Shown: piece after piece, positions 7,681 to 19,000 of the stretch
Layout of the letters: each line of letters starts with the position of its first letter
Numbering within the stretch: position 1 is the first letter of the stretch
Assembly: GCA_944383895.1 (NCBI GenBank)
Contig: CALWRH010000003.1
Location: 124,001-188,000 of the forward strand
Length of the DNA stretch: 64,000 nt
DNA from: an uncultured Christensenellaceae bacterium
GTDB lineage: Bacteria; Bacillota; Clostridia; Christensenellales; UBA3700
Reading direction: 5' to 3'
Translations under genes and position numbers: made by a program
Notes under the pieces: generated by a model
Seen by the model: the letters and a program-made list of their open reading frames with translations, nothing else
Databases searched by the model: none
Told to the model about the DNA's origin: nothing

Positions 7681-10600
7681 ATGAGAAAGAAAGCATTGCT
7701 GGTAACATCTTTATTCATTGTTATCGTCGCATTGGTTCTTGCTACGGTTGTAGGTTGTACGCCCACAGAAGACACCTTCGCCGTTACGCTCAATCTCGGA
7801 GACAAAACCGAAGTCCGCAATCTTACGGACCTGAACGTCGCGCCCGTCGCGCCGACTAAGGACGGTTATGAATTCGAGGGTTGGTATACCGATGCGAATC
7901 TGCAGAACAAGGCTACGTTCCCGATGGAGTTGAAATCGGATATAACGCTTTATGCCAAATATCTGCAGTTGTTCACGCTGACGCTTGTCAGTATGGATTC
8001 GGAAAATACGACTCAAACGCTTACAGTTGTCAAGTCAGCGCCCACTCCGCCTTCAAGAGAAGGCTATACGTTCCAGGGCTGGTATCTTGACGACGTCTAT
8101 ACGCAGGCAGTCGAATATCCGTATCAGATGACGGACAATACAACTTTCTACGCAAAGTGGACTAAGGACACCGTAGAGGTCGACGAGTATACCGTAATCT
8201 TCGTTACGAACGGCGGTACAGCCGTTGAGGAGTTCACGGGTACTGTCATCGAAACGTCGCCTGTCACCAAAAGAGAAGGTTATAAGTTCGGCGGCTGGTA
8301 CTCAAGACAGTCTTTGAAAGGTTCGCCTGTAAGTTTCCCGCTTATTCTGAAAAAAAACATTACTCTTTATGCAAAATGGATAGAAGAGGGCGGAGAAGAA
8401 TCCGAATACACTTACATAAACGAATACAGAAACAACAAGATCTCTCTCGAAACCATATTCGATAAGCTGCCCGAACGTCAGAGGACCGCTGTCATGGATA
8501 TACAGACGACCATGACCACCAATAACGGTACCGCGAAAATCGACTTAAAAGGCAACTTCAACGTAGGCGGTAAGAACGAATTCATGTTCAGGATCACAAT
8601 GCTTGACAAGACAACGTTCGCTTTGTATTTTGTCGGCAACGAGATGTATATGGACGTTGGCGAAGATCAGCCGCTTATTCACTTCAGCGATATCAAACCC
8701 GACTATCTTATAGCTTTCCTCGGTGACCTGCTTATCGATCTCGATCTCGGAGAGTTGCTTGAACAGGCAACGTCCGGCATCGGAGGTATAGACATAGCCG
8801 GCGCACTCGTCAACCTGCTGTTCAACTCTCCGTATTATTCGGCAGTTCAGAACAACGAAACGGGCATTATCGTCAGCGAAAGCTACAATTTCGAAATAAT
8901 TATAAATTCACTCGTTTCAGGTATCAACAGCTTGCTCAAGATATTCGATATCGGAGCTTTGGTAGGTATGGAACTCAACCTGCAGCCGCTTCTGAGTTGG
9001 CTTGACAGCACGTTGCCGCTCGTAAAAGCTAACTTCTACGTCAATCTCGAATATGACGAGTCGCTGGGTGACACTGCTGTAAAAGACATGAAGATCGTTA
9101 TGGACGATAACGATCCCGATAATGACGTCGACGGACAGATATTCCTTTGGGTCGTCGATAATCTCGAGCTCACCTTCGGCAATGAAGAAGATCTTATCGA
9201 GTTCCCCGATTTCGAACAAAGACAGTCAGACGAATTCTCGCTTTCGAATCTGCAGTTCGATATCGATCTCAACCTTTATACCAAGGGTACGACGGGAGAG
9301 CTCAACAATCCTAACGGACTCGACGTCGCAAAACTCATCAATCTTTTTGCGCCCGATCTTAACCTGCCCGAGAACACTCTCGTGCTCAACTCGGAATTCG
9401 GTTACCGTCTGAAAGCAAACGTTGACCTCGATCTGAATTACACCGGCAGCGCAGACGACAACAACCTCATAGCACTCGAAATATATGCGATAGACAAAGA
9501 GGGCAACATAATTCTGAACGAAAAAGTCCCGATGTTGCTCGGTATCTACTATCGTAACGGTTCGCTGTACGTATCTCTCAACAGCATGATGCCCAACTAT
9601 TGGAAAGCAAACAATATAAGAGTAGATAACGTCAACCTCAAAGGAGTTGTTTCTTATCTCGTTGAGATGGTAACGACGGCTATCGACGAATATTTCAATA
9701 CCAATTGGGACGATTTCAATATGGGCTCCGACGCTCAGTCGCTCAGCTTGTCTTCTACGGGCAGAGATCAGATCACCCTTGCAGAAGACGAAACAACGGG
9801 TGAGGACGTCGTTTATATCAGCCCGACTATCCAGACCCTTATCACCGCTATTGCAAGCGTGGTAGGATTCCAGGAGTGCGTTTACGCGACCGGAGATCAG
9901 ATAGTCATCGAAGTAAATCAGAAACTCTTCAGCGCGATCAATCAGTTTATGGAGTCGCCTATCGAATTGCCGATAGCGCTCGACGGTAAGGTCGCTCTCA
10001 ACATCTTCGAAGGCGGCATCGAAAGCGTTGAAGTAGGTGCTACCGTAGGCGTTCCCGATAAAGACGCCGAAGGCAACGTCATCAAGGACGAAAACGGAAA
10101 CATAGTTACGAGCGATCCCGTTGACGTAAGTCTTAAGGCGCACAACTTCCTTATCGGATTCAATCAGAAAGACTTCGAGGATGAAAACGTCGATTCTCTT
10201 GCAGAGTTTATCGACAGCAAGATATCTTTGACCACATATGACAGCAATCTCGGCAATCTGCTCGGATCCGTGCTGTCCGGTGTGGATCTCAACGCAAGAG
10301 CCGAGATAACGTTCAATCAGGGTACTTACGCGATAGGCAAGTTCCTTTCCAACCTCGGACTCAAACAGGTAGAGGGTATGCCTCTCGAGTGGGAGTTCAC
10401 TCAGGACTTCCACATGAACGTCGCATTATCTATTATGATATCTATAGATAAGACGACTCGTTCCAACTCCATGTTCGCAATAGAAATAACCGCTATTGAC
10501 GACATCAGCGTAGGCGGCATTACGGGTATGGACGCAGGCACGGTTATCATGGGCGTTTACGGTTTCTATACGCAGGATATGTCCGGCGGCGGAACAGGCG

Positions 10601-13600
10601 AGTGGAAACCGCATATCCTTCTCGATCTTACAAACGTCAAGATCATGAACATTACGTTGCCGAAACTCAGTATCGAGTTCGATTTCGTTCAGACTTTGCT
10701 CGATCTGTTCGAAAACATTAAGATAGGCGATCAGTTGCTTACCGATTTCGATCTCGAATTCGATATTATGTCGCTGTTCGGATCTGAAGAGGGCAGCGGA
10801 TCCGGCGAAGTATCCGAAAGCGCGCTGTTTGCAGAGAGCGACGGCACCGCTTCAGGTACAGAGCTTTCCGATTACGGCATGATCATCTTCGGACTCAATG
10901 CCGAAAAGATCTATGCGGAAGCTACCCTTGCGGCAGTCGGAAATCTGCTTGAAAAGGCGGGAGTAAGTCTCGGAGATTTCGATCTCGGGGCTATAGATCT
11001 CGCTTTGTCGATGGATATCACCCGTACAGAGGGCTGGACTATCGATGCGTCGGGTAACTTCATGCAACCCGAAGAATCCGATCAGTCGCAGAATTTCAAA
11101 ATGGCGATCGAAATCGGCACAAAGGAATATCCGCTTACTGTCGGATATGTCCGTGACAAACTCAATGAAACCAAAAAGAGGGTAGAAGCGGACGTAGAAA
11201 ACTATACGGACGATCTTATCCAGGCTATTATCGATACGATAGGAGTTATGTCTATCGACGTTGAGATGAATCTCAATACATATGACAGTCACATCGACTT
11301 TAAGAAGATAATCAATAATATATTGATAGCCGAAGGTCAGTATCTCGATCTGCCCATAGACTTGTATCTCGATGACTGGGCAAGTACTTCAACGGTTACT
11401 TTGAAGTGGGACCTCGATCTCGAAACGATCACCAATTCAAAGTTGCTCCTTGAGTTCAAATACGGAGAAAAAAATATACTCAGTCTCGGTATTACCGGAG
11501 GAGAGATCGTTATCGACCTTTCCGGTCTCGGTCTGTTCTCGTTCAAGATGACCAACAGCAATCTTGTAGGACTGCTCATCGGTTACATCGATAAGATGAT
11601 CGCAGACATAGGCGATCTCAACCTGTCAGACATTATCAACGGATTGCTCACTCCCGAGGAAGACGTTAATATCGACGAAGTGGCTGACAGCATTTCTCAG
11701 AGCCTCGCGCTTGCTGAACCTGCTGCAAACGAAGGCGGTGACAGCACGATGGAACTTATAACCATGTTGCTCTCGGGTCTTAACGCTCAGGACGTTAACC
11801 TCTACCTCAACCTTACGGCAGGCACTATAGACAAGATATTCAGAACTTTGCTCGGTATCGGTCTCGGATTTGATATAAACGCTGATCTCGGACTGGATAT
11901 GGTAAACGGAGAGATCGATCTCGATCTCGGACTGAGCGATGTAGTTGATTTCAGCTCTTCGTTCAAGCTGCAGGTCGGCGGCAACTCCGATATCTCGGTA
12001 GATACCTCTGTCGTAGACATCAATGCGGCAACCGGCGAAACTATGGCAAAGACACTTCTCGACAGCCTCGATATTGCGCTTTCCATAGATATCCTCAACA
12101 ACAACATCGACACCGGAGGAAACAATAAATATCTCAGACTCAGCGTAGAAAAACTCAAGGCGCAGAGAGTTCTTTCGGATGCGGCTAAATCGCCTACGAT
12201 CCCCGCGGGCGCGTTCCTTGTAACTATTGCAAGAGTAAACGCGGACGGCGATTTCAACGATACATCGGTCACGTCCAATACAAAGTCGCTTGCGTATATC
12301 GTTCTCAATTACAACGCGAACAAGATGTCTATCTATCTTGCAAAAGGCAACATTTCGCTTGTGGTAGATTTCGGTGACTACGTTGCGATAGACGTTGACC
12401 TCGATCTTATAGGAACTCTCGGACCCGTGTTCCAGAACCTTATAGATCAGATAGATGCTGCAGCTGCAAGCGAAGAACAGAGCGCTGTTGCGGCTAATGC
12501 AGCAGAAAACGAACCGACCGTAATGGCAGAAGGCGATACGACTACCGAAGAGCCCAGCCCGTTTGCTGAGCTGTTTGCGGACCTCGACGTCCTCAAACTT
12601 CTCAACGGAGGTATAGACGTCAGACTTACGTCTGCAGGCGTATTCAATATCGACGTATCCTTCAATGCATACGAAATCAACAGAATTATCGACGGCGTAA
12701 TGTCGTTGGTATTCGGACGCGATACGATCCTCAATCTGTCCGAGCTTGCTCCCGACATGTTTACGAGCGGTACAAACTATCTCGCAAACGTCAACTGGGA
12801 CAGAGTCAACAGTAGCGGCGGTTTCTGGGAAACCTTAAAATCACAGCTCACTCCGTTGCTCAGAGAAGTTTTAGCCAACATGGTAAGCTCGGCGCTTTCT
12901 CCGCTTATCACCGATACGCTGCTCAACAGCACATACGAAGAGATACACGATATCCTGATGAGACTGTTGCCGTTCCCGGTATTCAACAGATTCAACGTAG
13001 GTATCAATACTCTCGACGGTACGTTTGCGAACATCTATATTAAGGGATACGACGACAATCAACCCGTTGTAGACGAAAACGGAAACGTGCTTACGCATAC
13101 GTCGTATTACGGTAGCCAGAGCAGAGAGATCACATACGATAAAGGCAGAAATTCCAACTATAAGACGGAGATCTATCTGTTCAACAAATCCGCGAGCGTA
13201 GGACAGGAAGACAACACGGTAGACGGCGCTTCTTCGCCGGGTATCGTAGACTGGGGCGATATAACGCGTTCGGTCAACTTCGAGCCTTACGAGTACAGCG
13301 GCGACAACGCAACCGCATACAGCGAGTTGTTCAATAAGTATTTTGCAAACAAGACCGCACGTTATCAATATAATGCGACGGTCCAGAAATCCAACGTCAA
13401 GTTCTATATCGCTACGATGAACGAACTAGGAGAACTCGTACGCGGGGCAGAGCTGAAGTCAACTACTATGGATCTGCTCAACGTAGCTCAGATTTCTAAA
13501 GACGCGGCAGCAAACAGCGATGTGGAGGCGACTGTAAGATACGTTGTTGCAGTAGCTGACTTCGCAGGAGAGGAAAAGACTCTCGATATCAAAGTCAACA

Positions 13601-16020
13601 TCCTTCCCGCTACAGAAATCAGATCTATCGAGCCGATAGAGACCCACGCATACGACGATATCGTAGACGATATCACGATAAATCTCGCAACGGGCGTAAG
13701 TCGCAGCATCCGTACTGAAGAAATGACGAGGTTCTCGTATGCGGCAGATACTTATCTCGAACATACGAAAGACAATATCAACGTCACCTTCAAAAACGGC
13801 GTTACCAAGACGCTTACGGTTCACTTCCTCGACAGTACGGTAGTGGATATCGTTGGCAGCAGCGAACCGAATACGTTCGAGATAGACTTGTACGGATTCA
13901 CCGAAGACAACAGAAACATCGATCCGTTCACGCCCGAATATCTGCATATCAAGTACAGCGACGGCGCGACGTCGAGGATTAAAGTCGACGAGTGGAAAAA
14001 CACCGAAAATGCGAACAGCATAATAGGCAACAAGGCTCAGAACGATATGTCGTCCGTCAACGTGCCCGTTCAGGCTCTGATCGCTCAGAGTACGGCGGCA
14101 AAACAGACGGTAACGCTTACCGTGAGCATCAAGACAAAGGATATCACCGCACTCGGTCTCGGCAGTACGCTGAACTCGTTGCAGATAGATCCTTATACCT
14201 ACTTCCTCAACAAGATAGGTTACAGCGAAAATTCGATCAAACCCGAAACCGCTATAGCTTACTACTATGAAGAGAGCACGGGTCAGTCTTACAATGAGCA
14301 GGTATACGTTGACATCAACATTACGTCCGACAAAGACGGCAACCAGTTCAATGAGGCTAACCTCAGCTACACGAGCGTAGGTAAATACGGCGGCACCGTA
14401 ACTCTCGACACGACCAAGTACGGCGAAAAGATGGGCGTCGATCCTGATACAGAAGGTTATGACGCGCTTGCAAACGGCTACTTCAAGTGGAGCGAAGAGA
14501 TAGACGTCAACGTCGTAAAGAACACCATCATCGGAGTTTATTTCGATAAGGAACTGACTCAGCAGAAATTCACCGTTCATCCTTACGAATACAACGCACT
14601 CGACGATGCGGGAAAACTCACATACTTCCCGGATACGGCATATGTCAAGTTCTCGTCCAACACTGTAATGGAAATGCCGATACGTTGGTACGACGGCAGC
14701 GGACAGATTTTCGATCCCACGACGTATGTACCCGATTATGAGAGCTGCAGCGAGCAGTGGCAGGTCGAGATAGGTTTCCTTACCGAAGAATACAGAGCGG
14801 CTGCTATCGCTAACGGCATCAGTGAATCCTTTGTGGGAACATTCGAGCAGAACTTCCTGCAGAAAGCTTATGTCGGAGTATTCGTTGACGGTATGGATAT
14901 AGAAAAACTCAATATCGCCGGCGCCGGCAGCGGAGACGATTACTACGAGGTAAATCCGATAGACGTGCTTTATCTCGGCAAAGATCCGTTCCCGTCTCAG
15001 ATAGAGGTCACCTATACGGACGGCTCCAAGGCTACGATAGGCGTATACGAGTGGGAAGGCGCCGATAATATCGACATCTCCATGGATGGCAGCGATGTTC
15101 GCGAAATAACCGTCAAGCTGACGAAAGACAATATCAACAACTACACTATAAGGTATAAGGTGGTTGCGAAAGAAGATCCCGTTTATGCTTACGACGAGCT
15201 TGTCCTCGATCCGTTCGGCTACATTACGGTTGAGAACAACGGACAGAAGATAAACACTTACAGAGAATTCGGTACTACTTTGGACGTGCAGTTCAAGAAA
15301 CCCGAAACTTCGGCGGCAGGAGAGATCATGCCTCTCGACGATACCATTTATACGGTAAACGTCAAAGAGTGGAATCTTGACGGCATCACGTTGTCTTCCG
15401 GATCTACCGGTACAGCGATTGCAAAAGTTCTCAGATCCGACGGCACTACGATAGACGTAGCGGTACCCGTCAGGATGAAGACGATTGCTACGAGAGACAG
15501 CGGAGAATACGACATCTCTTATTACCATTATTACGGATATGATTTCGTAGTTGTTATGTACGATACCGTAAACAATGTTTATTTCTCCAACTTCAGCGAA
15601 GAGATCGCAAATGAGAGATACGGCAATATCGATCTTACTATGAGATACAGATGCGAAGAGGATCTCGAGCTTTATACCGGGGAGATCACTGACGAGGTTC
15701 GCGACGATATAGTCGAGATCGTCGGAGAGGACGGTAAAAAACGCAATTATATCAAGGTATACAAGACCCGTACGATCAGCGTCAGCGCTAACCTGAGTTA
15801 CCTGCCGCAGAACGCAACCGATCTCGGAGTCATCTGGTATTATCTCGATGAAGATCCGTCAAGCGAGGCCAACAAAAAGGCGTCTAAATATACCGTATTC
15901 GTTACGGTTTCCGACTGCGGCGGTACTCGCTATGCAAGCAACGTTGACGGCAGAGTCTGCGTAATGGGTGCGTCGACATCGAGTGCCGACGCAACGACGG
16001 ACGTCACGGAGGGCATTTAA
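7681..16020 (+). CDS. Giant lipoprotein with InlB B-repeats and tandem beta-rich modules
   Basis: A 2779-residue secreted lipoprotein, started at the ATG at 7681 because it follows a GGGAG site and begins a clean lipoprotein signal peptide. The lipobox is VVG-C26. An upstream in-frame ATG at 7636 would spoil the signal. Residues about 33-235 carry three Listeria-Bacteroides (InlB B) repeats, each ending like ITLYAKW. From about 240 to 1800 come several long, similar segments rich in alternating D/L/I, such as IDLDLNLYT, LDLDLGLSD and VAIDVDLDL. They are separated by Ala/Ser/Glu linkers near 1040-1065, 1345-1370 and 1595-1635. These segments faintly recall LolA/LppX-type lipid-carrier folds (inference). 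The last 800 residues look like repeated Ig-like beta domains. There is no LPXTG motif or C-terminal membrane segment. It opens the four-gene surface operon. Confidence 0.8.
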   Translation: MRKKALLVTSLFIVIVALVLATVVGCTPTEDTFAVTLNLGDKTEVRNLTDLNVAPVAPTKDGYEFEGWYTDANLQNKATFPMELKSDITLYAKYLQLFTLTLVSMDSENTTQTLTVVKSAPTPPSREGYTFQGWYLDDVYTQAVEYPYQMTDNTTFYAKWTKDTVEVDEYTVIFVTNGGTAVEEFTGTVIETSPVTKREGYKFGGWYSRQSLKGSPVSFPLILKKNITLYAKWIEEGGEESEYTYINEYRNNKISLETIFDKLPERQRTAVMDIQTTMTTNNGTAKIDLKGNFNVGGKNEFMFRITMLDKTTFALYFVGNEMYMDVGEDQPLIHFSDIKPDYLIAFLGDLLIDLDLGELLEQATSGIGGIDIAGALVNLLFNSPYYSAVQNNETGIIVSESYNFEIIINSLVSGINSLLKIFDIGALVGMELNLQPLLSWLDSTLPLVKANFYVNLEYDESLGDTAVKDMKIVMDDNDPDNDVDGQIFLWVVDNLELTFGNEEDLIEFPDFEQRQSDEFSLSNLQFDIDLNLYTKGTTGELNNPNGLDVAKLINLFAPDLNLPENTLVLNSEFGYRLKANVDLDLNYTGSADDNNLIALEIYAIDKEGNIILNEKVPMLLGIYYRNGSLYVSLNSMMPNYWKANNIRVDNVNLKGVVSYLVEMVTTAIDEYFNTNWDDFNMGSDAQSLSLSSTGRDQITLAEDETTGEDVVYISPTIQTLITAIASVVGFQECVYATGDQIVIEVNQKLFSAINQFMESPIELPIALDGKVALNIFEGGIESVEVGATVGVPDKDAEGNVIKDENGNIVTSDPVDVSLKAHNFLIGFNQKDFEDENVDSLAEFIDSKISLTTYDSNLGNLLGSVLSGVDLNARAEITFNQGTYAIGKFLSNLGLKQVEGMPLEWEFTQDFHMNVALSIMISIDKTTRSNSMFAIEITAIDDISVGGITGMDAGTVIMGVYGFYTQDMSGGGTGEWKPHILLDLTNVKIMNITLPKLSIEFDFVQTLLDLFENIKIGDQLLTDFDLEFDIMSLFGSEEGSGSGEVSESALFAESDGTASGTELSDYGMIIFGLNAEKIYAEATLAAVGNLLEKAGVSLGDFDLGAIDLALSMDITRTEGWTIDASGNFMQPEESDQSQNFKMAIEIGTKEYPLTVGYVRDKLNETKKRVEADVENYTDDLIQAIIDTIGVMSIDVEMNLNTYDSHIDFKKIINNILIAEGQYLDLPIDLYLDDWASTSTVTLKWDLDLETITNSKLLLEFKYGEKNILSLGITGGEIVIDLSGLGLFSFKMTNSNLVGLLIGYIDKMIADIGDLNLSDIINGLLTPEEDVNIDEVADSISQSLALAEPAANEGGDSTMELITMLLSGLNAQDVNLYLNLTAGTIDKIFRTLLGIGLGFDINADLGLDMVNGEIDLDLGLSDVVDFSSSFKLQVGGNSDISVDTSVVDINAATGETMAKTLLDSLDIALSIDILNNNIDTGGNNKYLRLSVEKLKAQRVLSDAAKSPTIPAGAFLVTIARVNADGDFNDTSVTSNTKSLAYIVLNYNANKMSIYLAKGNISLVVDFGDYVAIDVDLDLIGTLGPVFQNLIDQIDAAAASEEQSAVAANAAENEPTVMAEGDTTTEEPSPFAELFADLDVLKLLNGGIDVRLTSAGVFNIDVSFNAYEINRIIDGVMSLVFGRDTILNLSELAPDMFTSGTNYLANVNWDRVNSSGGFWETLKSQLTPLLREVLANMVSSALSPLITDTLLNSTYEEIHDILMRLLPFPVFNRFNVGINTLDGTFANIYIKGYDDNQPVVDENGNVLTHTSYYGSQSREITYDKGRNSNYKTEIYLFNKSASVGQEDNTVDGASSPGIVDWGDITRSVNFEPYEYSGDNATAYSELFNKYFANKTARYQYNATVQKSNVKFYIATMNELGELVRGAELKSTTMDLLNVAQISKDAAANSDVEATVRYVVAVADFAGEEKTLDIKVNILPATEIRSIEPIETHAYDDIVDDITINLATGVSRSIRTEEMTRFSYAADTYLEHTKDNINVTFKNGVTKTLTVHFLDSTVVDIVGSSEPNTFEIDLYGFTEDNRNIDPFTPEYLHIKYSDGATSRIKVDEWKNTENANSIIGNKAQNDMSSVNVPVQALIAQSTAAKQTVTLTVSIKTKDITALGLGSTLNSLQIDPYTYFLNKIGYSENSIKPETAIAYYYEESTGQSYNEQVYVDINITSDKDGNQFNEANLSYTSVGKYGGTVTLDTTKYGEKMGVDPDTEGYDALANGYFKWSEEIDVNVVKNTIIGVYFDKELTQQKFTVHPYEYNALDDAGKLTYFPDTAYVKFSSNTVMEMPIRWYDGSGQIFDPTTYVPDYESCSEQWQVEIGFLTEEYRAAAIANGISESFVGTFEQNFLQKAYVGVFVDGMDIEKLNIAGAGSGDDYYEVNPIDVLYLGKDPFPSQIEVTYTDGSKATIGVYEWEGADNIDISMDGSDVREITVKLTKDNINNYTIRYKVVAKEDPVYAYDELVLDPFGYITVENNGQKINTYREFGTTLDVQFKKPETSAAGEIMPLDDTIYTVNVKEWNLDGITLSSGSTGTAIAKVLRSDGTTIDVAVPVRMKTIATRDSGEYDISYYHYYGYDFVVVMYDTVNNVYFSNFSEEIANERYGNIDLTMRYRCEEDLELYTGEITDEVRDDIVEIVGEDGKKRNYIKVYKTRTISVSANLSYLPQNATDLGVIWYYLDEDPSSEANKKASKYTVFVTVSDCGGTRYASNVDGRVCVMGASTSSADATTDVTEGI

Positions 16021-16021
16021 T

Positions 16022-19000
16022 ATGGAAAATATAAGGAAGAATAAAATTACTATCACTGTAGGGCTGCTTATAATTGCCGCGTTGCTGGCCGTGACGGTTT
16101 TCAGCATGTTTGATTTCACTACGAGTCAGACCTCTGCTGCAGGTATCAACAGTAACGCCAAGCAATCGGTTATAGGCGATCACGGCGTCGGAGAGGTCGA
16201 GCATCTCTCCGAAGGTGCCGAAGAGGCAGTAAAGGCGAGGTTTAACGTAGGTTCGGATTATTCGGTTGTATGGGTATACAGCGCGTCCGAACTTAAACAG
16301 CACCTCGAAACTGCATCGGGTGCAAAAGCCGATGCAGGTAAAAACAAAATAATCGTACTCGGACAGAATATTGACTGGGAACAGAGCAATATCAATCAGG
16401 ACGTCGGTTCTCAGAAGTTTGTCGGTATTCTTGACGGTAACGGTTATAATCTGAACATTACGTTCAGCTCTACCGTAAAAGGCGGCGGCAGTGCAAAAAG
16501 CGGCAACGAATCTTATTATAAGGTCACGCAGAGCGACATCGGAGAGTCTTCCAACAACTTTTCCGGTACTGACGGCAACGCTGTACGCGGCGTTGGTTTA
16601 GTTGTCGGCGTAAATGCAGGCACTATTGCAAATCTTACTGTAAATTACAATGCGGCAGAAGGCGCAATGAGAGACGGCGGAACGGTTGACTCGAACGGAA
16701 AGATAGAGGATACGAACTCTCTCGACTCTGCGCAGGATCCGGATGTTCCTTACGCTTACGGTATCGTGACAGGTATAAATATCGGTACGATACAGAACGT
16801 ATACGTCGATCAGCAGGCGATATTCAACGGAAACACAAAGGCAAGGACTTCGTTTGACGGTTCAAGTCATGCCGATCCCGCTGAAGCACACGAAAACTGC
16901 GCGGCAGTCGGTGGTATTGCCGGTATTAATATGGGATACGGCGTGATCAACAACTGCTATATGTATGTGGGCGGAGCGATCTGGGCGCAGGCAGACGGTT
17001 CCAATTCAAACGGGACAGATTCGGCGGCAAGATACGCTACCACTTTTGCAGGCGGTCTCGTAGGTTGGATAAAGGGAAACAACAGCCAGCTTACATATTG
17101 CTACCTCGACGGTAACGGAGATATCTGCTCTTGGGCACAGAGAGGAAAAAACCTTACTCTCGGCGGACAGAACGAGCCTTGGTCTATAAGCTATGCGGGC
17201 GGTGTCACGGCTGGTAAGATACAAATATACAGAGAGTCGAACTATACTCTGGGCGTTGAGAGAAGAAACTGCTATTCCGTTGCACAGCCGATGGGCGCGA
17301 ATCAGGTCAAAGGAATAATTTCCAACTGGACGGGTTACAGACGTGATTCTTACGGCAGTACGAGTTACGTTGACGTAACCAATACCTATTCCGCTGCTGC
17401 ACGCGCACGCAGAGGTATGCCTTTTGACTTCTTATACAGTGCGGATCAGGGAAGCGATAAACAAGACCTCGTTATCTTCACTTTCAACTACAAAGACGTA
17501 ACTGGTAATGAAACTCTTGACCTCGACCATTACGCAAATGGCGGCAAGGATACCACCAATCCTGCAAAAATGAAATCTAATTGGATAGAAGTTTATCTGT
17601 GGGAACACAGCCTTTATCCGGGCGGAAGCGAAGTCAGCGTAACGTTTGAGGATAACTATCTGCGTATCCAGGCAAAGTCTGAAAACTTTATGGAAGGTCA
17701 GGATGTGCAGCTTGAATCGATAACGAGAAGTACAAATGAAAACGGATATCAGCTTAAATACGACAGCAACTTTATGGGTTGCATGATCTGGGGCGCAGAT
17801 ATTTATTCGATAGGTGCAGACATCTCTCCCGAAAGTTCGGTTTCGAGTACGGTCTACAAGCCTACCGATCAGCTCGGATCTTTCGTTCAGTATTATCCTT
17901 CGACAATGTCAAAAGGTAGTTACGTCGTCAAATTCGGCGCGACTTACGATTATACTCTGACGAGCGCGATCGCTACGTCCAGACAATATAACGGTAATGA
18001 GATAGACGATATGATGCCGACGCTCAAGCTTACGGACGCAAACGGTAACGTTACCGTAAACGACAGCTATTATACCTGGAAGTTCAGCGGAGCAAGTGCT
18101 GGAGAGATAAGCAAGGATCTTACGCTTTATCCCGACACCTATTACATTTATCCTTATGCGATAATTGACGAACAGGAAAATGAGAATTATGCGTACTTCG
18201 ATTCTTCGCAAAGAACTCTTGCCGTAAATAAAGGCATCAGATCTACGGTAATCGTTTCAAGAGCGACGCTTTCGTTGAATTATAACAACAGCGACTGGGT
18301 CAATCAGGCTACGATACCCGTAACGCTGACGTCTAACAATGCAAAACCGACCTCGCAGATAATCGACGCTTATTCTTATCAGGGCGGTACCAACAACAAC
18401 ATAACAGAATTGCCTCAGAACGGCGCCAACGATTTTAATATAATCGAAACGGCTACCACTCCGCAAAACGGCAGAACCATTTACGGCGTCACCGCATACG
18501 TAAAGACCGATGACGGTTACTATATAGCCGTTGCGGATACGATGAGAGCGGATATAGATAAGCAGGATGCGCTTATCAAAATCGATAACGCTGCGCCTGT
18601 GCTTTCTGAAGAAAAGTATTATTTAGCAGACCAGTTTGAGCAAGGTGCGTCCGTTGAAGATATTTACAATGCGATAAAATCCAACCCCGACGCGTATACC
18701 GAACTCGACAGCAAAGAAGTGCTTGAAGGAAGATGGTATAACAAAGAGATCATCGCCGTCGTTTCGTTAAGCGACGAAAACCGTAGCGGCGTTACGTCTG
18801 TCGGCGTTGAAGAAGCGGTTAAGGGCAGCAGCTTCGGCAATATGGATCAGTCGAGATATACGATGGTGTCAGAATCGGGCAACGCGACCGTAATCATCCG
18901 TATCGTGACCGAATCCAGCATAAGACTCAGAGCCGGAGACGCAAAGAGCAATAACGGAACGATCGAACTCAATGAAGGAAACTTCGTAAATATCGATACC

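Noticed and set aside
13459..15528. A 689-codon minus-strand open frame opposite the giant lipoprotein gene
   Set aside because: It lies fully antisense to a well-supported gene. Similar long antisense frames occur opposite other genes (25084-27252, 45997-47961), so they reflect codon bias. The translation has no family motif and no ribosome site was seen.
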